Assembly (NCBI GenBank): GCA_963812795.1
Contig: CAWEWG010000005.1
Coordinates: 151,614 to 215,613, forward strand
Reading direction: 5' to 3'
Length of the DNA stretch: 64,000 nt
Source: Hyphomicrobium_A sp963812795
GTDB lineage: Bacteria; Pseudomonadota; Alphaproteobacteria; Rhizobiales; Hyphomicrobiaceae
Below, one piece after another: positions 50,746 to 64,000 of this stretch (its first letter is position 1; the number at the start of each line of letters is the position of its first letter). Below the pieces are notes generated by a model that ran no database searches, was not told where the DNA came from, and saw only the letters and a list, made by a program, of their open reading frames with translations. A program made the position numbers and the translations under genes.

Positions 50746-51069
50746 ATGCTCGTTGTCACCACCAATGACCTGCCCGGGTACCGGGTCGTGAAGCACCTCG
50801 GCATCGTGCGTGGCATCACGGTCAGGTCGCGTAGCGTGATCGGCAATATCGGGGCGGCGGTGCAGATCTTCTTTGGCGGCAATATCACTCTATATACGAA
50901 GCTGGCCGAGGAGACGCGCTCGGAGGCCTATGACCAGCTCGTCGAGCACGCCCGAGAAATGGGCGCCAACGCTGTCCTGGCCATGCGTTACGACGCCAAC
51001 GAAATTGCCTCGGCAGTGACGGAGGTTCTGGCCTACGGGACCGCCGTGGTGGTCGAGCCGGCGTCCTGA
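50746..51069 (+). CDS. YbjQ family (UPF0145) protein
   Basis: A 107-residue protein of the YbjQ/UPF0145 family, a small fold often called heavy-metal-binding although metal binding is not generally shown. It has the typical MLVVTTNDLPGYRVVKHLGI start, GITVRSRSVIGNIGAAVQIFFG, AYDQLVEHAREMGANAVLAM and the ending AVTEVLAYGTAVVVEP. Members form pentameric rings. GGAGCGAGG lies before ATG 50746. It stands between tRNA-Gly and tRNA-Trp. Confidence 0.93.
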   Translation: MLVVTTNDLPGYRVVKHLGIVRGITVRSRSVIGNIGAAVQIFFGGNITLYTKLAEETRSEAYDQLVEHAREMGANAVLAMRYDANEIASAVTEVLAYGTAVVVEPAS

Positions 51070-51170
51070 TTCCGTCTCGCGGCAATTTCGTCACTAGCAA
51101 GTGACAACGGGGAAAACTTCGGCTAAGTATGCCGCCCCCGCGTAGGAAAGCGCGCGCTTCCACGCGAAAA

Positions 51171-51246
51171 AGGGGTGTAGCTCAATTGGTAGAGCGTCGG
51201 TCTCCAAAACCGAAGGTCGGGGGTTCGAGACCCTCCGCCCCTGCCA
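51171..51246 (+). tRNA. tRNA-Trp (CCA)
   Basis: A 76-base cloverleaf with encoded CCA end. The acceptor AGGGGTG pairs with CGCCCCT, the anticodon stem is TCGGT/ACCGA with loop CTCCAAA (anticodon CCA), and discriminator G is standard for Trp. It lies directly upstream of secE, as in many Alphaproteobacteria. Confidence 0.97.
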
Positions 51247-51346
51247 ATATCGTATGGTCGCATCCGCTGCGAGGGCGCCGGATGTGCCAACAATCGGCGC
51301 TTGGGGTGCGTCAGATTGTCGCATGGCGCCCGGGAAAGTCAGATTA

Positions 51347-51544
51347 ATGGCCAAATACAACCCGGTCGAGTTTATTCAGGAGGTTCGTCAGGAAACCTCC
51401 AAGGTCACTTGGCCAACCTGGAAAGAGGTGTGGATCACCACCCTCATGGTTTTGATCATGGTCAGCGTTGCCTCGGTATTCTTCCTAATCACGGATCAAG
51501 CGATTGGATGGCTCGTCCAGCTTGTGCTGGGCGCGAACCGCTGA
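51347..51544 (+). CDS. secE: protein translocase subunit SecE
   Basis: A 65-residue single-pass SecE of the short type. The conserved amphipathic helix NPVEFIQEVRQETSKVTWPTWKE precedes the transmembrane helix TTLMVLIMVSVASVFFLITD. It stabilises SecY in the inner membrane. The start is ATG 51347; the open frame begins earlier (51254) but without homology. nusG follows 59 bases later. Confidence 0.95.
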   Translation: MAKYNPVEFIQEVRQETSKVTWPTWKEVWITTLMVLIMVSVASVFFLITDQAIGWLVQLVLGANR

Positions 51545-51603
51545 ACCGGAGCTCAAAAGTAGTGTCTACCCAAGTTACGCAGACGCGCCCCGAAAGAGCG
51601 GCA

Positions 51604-52140
51604 ATGGCGAAGCGCTGGTATATCGTGCACGCCTACACGAATTTCGAGCGCAAGGTCGCGGACGCGATCCGCGAGCGCGCCAAGGCAGCCGGCCTCGAGC
51701 ATCTGTTCGAGGAAGTCCTGGTGCCGACCGAGGAAGTGGTCGAGGTGAAGCGCGGCCGCAAAGTGCAGGCCGAGCGCAAATTCTTGCCCGGCTACGTCCT
51801 CGTGAAGATGGAAATGACCGACCCGGCGTTCTTGCTGATCAAGAACACGCCCAAGGTCACCGGGTTTCTCGGCGCGGAAAACAAGCCGATGCCGATCTCG
51901 GAGGATGAGGCGATGCGCATCCTCCACCAGGTCAAGGAAGGCGTGGAGCGCCCCAAGCCCTCGATTACTTTCGAGGTGGGCGAGCAGGTGAAGGTCGCCG
52001 ACGGACCGTTCGCTTCGTTCCAGGGGCACGTGGAAGAGGTCGACGAGGAACGCTCACGGGTCAAAGTGGCCGTGTCGATCTTCGGTCGTCCGACGCCGGT
52101 CGAGCTGGAGTTCGGCCAGGTGGAGAAGGTGGTGGGTTAA
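51604..52140 (+). CDS. nusG: transcription termination/antitermination factor NusG
   Basis: A 178-residue NusG with NGN domain (RWYIVHAYTNFERKVADAIRE; the motif FLPGYVLVKMEMTD) and a C-terminal KOW domain (FEVGEQVKVADGPFASFQGHV). It binds RNA polymerase, Rho and ribosomal S10. The first ATG of the canonical protein is 51604; an in-frame GTG at 51561 would add 14 residues and is a possible alternate start. Second gene of the secE-nusG unit. Confidence 0.96.
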   Translation: MAKRWYIVHAYTNFERKVADAIRERAKAAGLEHLFEEVLVPTEEVVEVKRGRKVQAERKFLPGYVLVKMEMTDPAFLLIKNTPKVTGFLGAENKPMPISEDEAMRILHQVKEGVERPKPSITFEVGEQVKVADGPFASFQGHVEEVDEERSRVKVAVSIFGRPTPVELEFGQVEKVVG

Positions 52141-52327
52141 GCGCCCGGACGTCACGAACCACGCCAAGAACTTGCAGCCGGGCCGATGCTCGTCTGCATG
52201 CCAACCCCGCAAGGACAGCCTCTCACGAGGCCTCCCTGCGGAAATCCGCGGGAGGGCCCTGATAGGCCCGTTGCACCGCTAACCCTGGGAAGGAAAGCCC
52301 CTTCCCGTCAAGTGCTAAGGGGAGACC

Positions 52328-52756
52328 ATGGCAAAGAAAATTGACGGTTACATCAGCTTGCAGGTGCCGGCGGGGGCGGCCAATCCCTCGCCGCCCATCG
52401 GACCCGCGCTCGGTCAGCGCGGCGTCAACATTATGGAGTTCTGCAAGTCGTTCAACGCCAAGACGAAGGACATGGAGCAGGGCACGCCCATCCCGGTGAA
52501 GATCACGGTCTTCTCCGACCGCTCCTTCACCTTCGAGATGCGTACGCCGCCGGCTTCGTTCTTCCTCAAGAAGGCGGCGAAGATTACGTCGGGCTCCAAG
52601 GCGACCGGCCGCGACGTCGCCGGTAGCGTGACGATGGCGCAGGTGCGCGACATCGCCAAGCTGAAGCTCAAGGATCTGAACACCGACGACGTCGAGGCCG
52701 CGGCCAAGACGATCGCCGGCTCTGCCCGTTCGATGGGCCTTCAGGTGAAGGAGTAA
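52328..52756 (+). CDS. rplK: 50S ribosomal protein L11
   Basis: A 142-residue L11. The N-terminal domain has VPAGAANPSPPIGPALGQRG with the proline-rich lid, and the C-terminal domain has KITSGSKATGRDVAGSVTMA with IAGSARSMG. It binds the GTPase-associated centre of 23S rRNA. It is five bases before rplA, and the two are translated together. A 187-base gap separates it from nusG, with the hairpin GCCTCCCTGCGGAAATCCGC region but no gene. Confidence 0.98.
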   Translation: MAKKIDGYISLQVPAGAANPSPPIGPALGQRGVNIMEFCKSFNAKTKDMEQGTPIPVKITVFSDRSFTFEMRTPPASFFLKKAAKITSGSKATGRDVAGSVTMAQVRDIAKLKLKDLNTDDVEAAAKTIAGSARSMGLQVKE

Positions 52757-52761
52757 GAACG

Positions 52762-53511
52762 ATGGCAGCGAAACTCAGCTCCGAGGCGATCAAGCAGACG
52801 CGTCTTGCCGGCGGCAAGCGCAAGGCGGCGGCCGACAAAGGCGTCAACCGCGACCACGCCTATTCGATCGAAGAAGCCGTGAAGCTCATCAAGGAGCGCG
52901 CCAAGGCGAAATTCGACGAGACCATCGAGGTGGCGATGAACCTCGGCGTCGACCCCAAGCACGCCGACCAGCTCGTGCGCGGCGTGTGCAACTTGCCGAA
53001 CGGCTCCGGCCGCACGGCGCGCGTTGCCGTGTTCGCCCGTGGCGCCAAGGCCGATGAGGCGAAGGCGGCCGGTGCCGATGTCGTCGGCGCGGAGGATCTC
53101 GTCGAGCAGGTGTCGAAGGGTACGATCAATTTCGATCGCTGCATCGCGACGCCGGACATGATGGGCCTCGTCGGCCGTCTCGGTAAGGTGCTTGGCCCGC
53201 GCGGCCTGATGCCCAACCCGCGCGTCGGCACGGTGACCATGGACGTTGCCACCGCCGTCAAGGGCGCCAAGGGCGGCTCGGTGGAGTTCCGCGTCGAGAA
53301 GGCGGGGATCGTGCACGCCGGCGTCGGCAAGGCGAGCTTCACGGAGAACGCGCTCGCCGAGAACATCAAGGCGTTCGTCGACGCCGTGGTGAAGGCGAAG
53401 CCGCCGGGCGCCAAGGGCACGTACGTGAAGAAGGTTTCGATCAGCTCGACGATGGGGCCTGGCGTCAAGATCGAGAGCGCCAGCCTCAACGGCGGGCAGG
53501 CCCTCGCCTAA
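52762..53511 (+). CDS. rplA: 50S ribosomal protein L1
   Basis: A 249-residue L1, somewhat longer than E. coli L1 owing to an N-terminal extension (KLSSEAIKQTRLAGGKRKAA). It shows LGVDPKHADQLVRGVCNLPNG, the RGLMPNPRVGTVT loop and the ending GVKIESASL. It forms the L1 stalk and represses rplK-rplA translation in many bacteria. Starts five bases after rplK. Confidence 0.98.
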   Translation: MAAKLSSEAIKQTRLAGGKRKAAADKGVNRDHAYSIEEAVKLIKERAKAKFDETIEVAMNLGVDPKHADQLVRGVCNLPNGSGRTARVAVFARGAKADEAKAAGADVVGAEDLVEQVSKGTINFDRCIATPDMMGLVGRLGKVLGPRGLMPNPRVGTVTMDVATAVKGAKGGSVEFRVEKAGIVHAGVGKASFTENALAENIKAFVDAVVKAKPPGAKGTYVKKVSISSTMGPGVKIESASLNGGQALA

Positions 53512-53862
53512 GGGGGCAACACGGAATTCGCGTGTCGCTTCGCAAGGCGCGGCACGCGATGTCCGGGAGATGAGCTTCGGCTCGCCTTTCGGAAGACTGT
53601 CCGAGACTGTGGGTGCCGTCAGATCTTCCGGGATGCTGACAGCTTAAGCCTCAATCAGGGCCCGCATGAGACAGGAGCGAACCCGGTTTCACGCTCTCCA
53701 CAAGAGAGCAGAGCCGGTTTGAACCTGGGTCAGCACCGTGCCGCCTCACAGCGCGCGGTTGGACAGACGAAGCGTCGCCGGAAGCGGGTCTCCCGTCATG
53801 GCGGCAAGGTGCAACCCGCGGAGCAGCTTTAGCGAAGCTGATCCGTAATCTGGAGTGAGCAG
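53512..53862 (+). promoter_or_regulatory. L10 leader / rplJL regulatory region
   Basis: The 351-base gap between rplA and rplJ is longer than an ordinary spacer and is rich in paired segments (for example GGAAGACTGTCC; CCGGTTTCACGC...GAGCCGGTTTGAACC). Its position and content fit an L10(L12)4-binding leader by which L10 represses its own operon, as in E. coli and in Bacillus. I cannot assign the Rfam family without a model search. A terminator or promoter for rplJL-rpoBC may also be here. Confidence 0.5.
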
Positions 53863-54381
53863 GTGGATAGAGCCGCGAAACGTGAGCTCGTGACGTCGCT
53901 CAACACCGTGTTGAAAGACACGGGGTTGGTCGTTGTCGCCCACTATGCCGGCATGACGGTCGCCCAACTGACCGATTACCGCAAGCGTGTGAAAGAAGCT
54001 GGCGGCAAGGTCAAGGTAGCCAAAAACCGGCTGGCGAAGCTCGCGCTGAAGGACACTTCGTACGAATCGATCTCCGATCTCTTCAAGGGGCCAACATGCG
54101 TGGCCTACTCGCAGGATCCGATCGCGGCGGCGAAGGCGTCGGTCGCATACGCCAAGGGGAATGAAAAGCTTGTCATTCTCGGTGGCGCCATGGGCTCGAC
54201 GGTCCTCGACGCGAACGCCGTCAAAGCGCTCGCCGAACTGCCCTCGCTGGACGAGCTCAGAGCCAAGCTCATCGGTCTCCTCAACGCGCCGGCGACGAAG
54301 ATCGCCCGCACGATTGCAGAGCCGGGTGCACAGCTCGCGCGCGTCATTCAGGCGAAGGCGTCGCAAGGCGAGGCCGCATAA
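53863..54381 (+). CDS. rplJ: 50S ribosomal protein L10
   Basis: A 172-residue L10 starting at GTG 53863 (MDRAAKRELV) with GGAGTGAG upstream. It shows VVAHYAGMTVAQLTDYRKRVKEAG, KVAKNRLAKLAL and the C-terminal helix TIAEPGAQLARVIQAKA that binds L7/L12 dimers. Forms the stalk base. rplL follows 91 bases later. Confidence 0.97.
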   Translation: MDRAAKRELVTSLNTVLKDTGLVVVAHYAGMTVAQLTDYRKRVKEAGGKVKVAKNRLAKLALKDTSYESISDLFKGPTCVAYSQDPIAAAKASVAYAKGNEKLVILGGAMGSTVLDANAVKALAELPSLDELRAKLIGLLNAPATKIARTIAEPGAQLARVIQAKASQGEAA

Positions 54382-54472
54382 CGGCACGGGCGGCGCCGCA
54401 AGGCGCCACGACATCGGAAAAACGCAGTTCAAGACTGCCAGTCATTAGGTTCAAACCGAAGGAAGTAACAAA

Positions 54473-54844
54473 ATGGCCGATCTATCGAAGATCGTAGACG
54501 ATCTCTCTAAGCTCACCGTGCTGCAGGCCGCCGAGCTGGCCAAGCTGCTCGAGGAGAAGTGGGGCGTGTCGGCGGCTGCTGCCGTCGCCGTTGCCGCTGC
54601 CCCGGGCGCCGCCGCCCCCGCTGCCGAGGAGCAGACCGAGTTCGCCGTCATCCTGAAGGCCGGCGGAGAGAAGAAGATCAACGTCATCAAGGAAGTCCGC
54701 GCCATCACGGGTCTTGGCCTCAAGGAAGCCAAGGATCTCGTCGAGGCCGGCGGCAAGACCGTGAAGGAAGGCGTCACCAAGGACGAGGCTGCCAAGCTCA
54801 AGAAGCAGCTCGAGGACCAGGGCGCGACCGTCGAGGTCAAGTAA
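54473..54844 (+). CDS. rplL: 50S ribosomal protein L7/L12
   Basis: A 123-residue acidic stalk protein. The N-terminal dimer domain (SKIVDDLSKLTVLQAAELAKLLEEKWGVS) is joined by an Ala-rich hinge to the C-terminal domain with FAVILKAGGEKKINVIKEVR and GLGLKEAKDLVEAGGKTVKEG. It recruits translation GTPases. Follows rplJ. Confidence 0.98.
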   Translation: MADLSKIVDDLSKLTVLQAAELAKLLEEKWGVSAAAAVAVAAAPGAAAPAAEEQTEFAVILKAGGEKKINVIKEVRAITGLGLKEAKDLVEAGGKTVKEGVTKDEAAKLKKQLEDQGATVEVK

Positions 54845-54851
54845 TCGAGGC

Positions 54852-54888
54852 GGCAGGCGGCCGGCACTCAGCGTGCCGGTTGCCTGCC
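54852..54888 (+). promoter_or_regulatory. strong hairpin between rplL and rpoB
   Basis: GGCAGGCGGCCGGCAC at 54852-54867 pairs with GTGCCGGTTGCCTGCC at 54873-54888 (two G-U pairs) around a five-base loop. It lies eight bases after the rplL stop with no T run after it. In E. coli the same interval holds a partial terminator and an RNase III site that lower rpoBC output relative to rplJL; this hairpin probably has that role. Confidence 0.65.
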
Positions 54889-55066
54889 TCCGCCTGTTCG
54901 CAAGGGCAGGCACCTGGACGTCTCTCCGGAGGGTCTTTTGAGGGTCATGCAACCCTCAAACGGGCCTTCCGGTGAGCCGTTTAAAGGCTAAAGCGAGGGT
55001 TGGCGGCCCTTGCCATGCAGCAGCAGTCGCGCGGGCCGTCACCTGCGCAGATCACAAGGAGCGGAA

Positions 55067-59222
<4,156 letters not shown>

Positions 59223-59397
59223 CCGCTTGAACTTCAGTCCGGGGCCCGTCAGGGCCCCGGGCGTCGGCGCGTGAAAGACGCGCATGCATACAAGGGCTCA
59301 ACGACGCCAAGAGCCCGTTTTCCGCGAGGATCGACCGCGATCCGGTTCTCGCAAGTCTGACAACGGGGTGCTGGCCACGCCCCGAATGGAGAGACGG

Positions 59398-63619
<4,222 letters not shown>

Positions 63620-63639
63620 GGCATTGCACGGTGTTAATG

Positions 63640-63677
63640 GGGCGCGGCTGTCTTCGGCGGCCGCGCCCTTCTTCTTG
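63640..63677 (+). terminator. intrinsic terminator of the rpoBC unit
   Basis: GGGCGCGGC at 63640-63648 pairs with GCCGCGCCC at 63660-63668 and is followed by TTCTTCTT. It lies 21 bases after the rpoC stop. rpsL-rpsG-fusA, which often follow rpoC, do not appear in the next 320 bases. Confidence 0.8.
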
Positions 63678-64000
63678 CGCGCTGCGCAAGTCGTGGCACG
63701 TAGCCAAAGCGCTAGCGCGTAAAGCCTCGCGCCGGGCAAAAAAATGTCGCCGCGGGTGGTTAGCAGGTGTTGACCGGATTTACTGTCTGTATATAGGTCA
63801 CCGCACTCTCACGGTAGGTGGTAGACCAACTCCGCATCCACTCATTCAGGATGCCTTGATCTAAACGCTGCCGTCGCAAAGCAGAGGACAAATTCGGACC
63901 AAGATCTGCGGCTCTCGCCGAGCTCGCACGATCCTCTGGTTTTTTCGTGCCGGGTGCACGCCGTAGCGGCGTGGACTTGGCAGGTTCGGTTTGGCGTACG
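63678..64000. other. downstream region, no gene supported
   Basis: The last 323 bases after the rpoBC terminator contain no ORF with a ribosome binding site that I can support. A short frame (63631-63864) overlaps the terminator and has no recognisable content. This may be the promoter region of the next gene. Confidence 0.5.

Overview
The window looks like chromosome from a high-G+C alphaproteobacterium, most likely order Hyphomicrobiales (Rhizobiales). The clues are an NdvA-type glucan exporter, an HWE-family histidine kinase, DUF6894 and DUF1488 proteins, a membrane-anchored TAXI binding protein, and the secE-nusG-rplKAJL-rpoBC order with tRNA-Trp in front. I cannot name the genus. The genes are mostly ordinary housekeeping and accessory genes, with one decayed patch and one group of frame-broken metal genes.

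Layout. 0-6.5 kb: an acyl-CoA ligase divergent from an acyl carrier protein/ketoacyl synthase pair (NodF/NodE-like layout), a cyclophilin-fold protein, an SDR and two small envelope proteins. 6.6-13.9 kb: a CAU tRNA, a SIMPL-domain protein, a four-gene operon (NTF2-like, panD, GNAT acetyltransferase, carbon-nitrogen hydrolase) that points to beta-alanine/amide metabolism, a HAD hydrolase, a Pr6Pr membrane protein, several small secreted proteins, and two very short genes of 50 and 42 codons. 14.0-16.7 kb: a gene graveyard directly 3' of tRNA-Thr, with a fragment resembling a phage/plasmid D5-type primase and other broken ORFs. 16.9-22.3 kb: small secreted proteins, rlmB, tRNA-Tyr, a TAXI binding protein and the NdvA-like exporter.

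22.4-30.6 kb: a signalling operon. It has a 2,097-residue soluble hybrid histidine kinase with about a dozen HAMP-like units encoded by a 276-bp tandem repeat, then a REC-PAS-HWE kinase, then a single-domain response regulator. 30.6-34.7 kb: eutB-eutC (ethanolamine ammonia-lyase) with an MHS-type transporter and no microcompartment genes. 35.3-39.5 kb: a polyprenyl-phosphate sugar-1-phosphate transferase and a divergent NarL/NarX-like two-component pair.

39.7-50.0 kb: a metal-handling region (TonB-dependent receptor, HME-RND pump, its membrane-fusion protein, a His-rich secreted protein) in which every metal gene is frame-broken, wrapped around an intact orphan ParA and an intact class III aminotransferase. 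50.2-64 kb: PepSY and YbjQ proteins, tRNA-Gly and tRNA-Trp, then secE-nusG, rplK-rplA, an L10 leader region, rplJ-rplL, rpoB and rpoC, ending in a clear terminator.

The most striking sequence-level observation is that the frame breaks traceable in the RND pump (7), its adaptor (2), the His-rich protein (1), rpoB (1) and rpoC (1) are all +1, mostly a doubled base, with no nonsense codons. Because rpoB and rpoC are essential, consensus error is the likeliest explanation, but the intact genes in the middle of the region make the pattern uneven and worth checking on raw reads.
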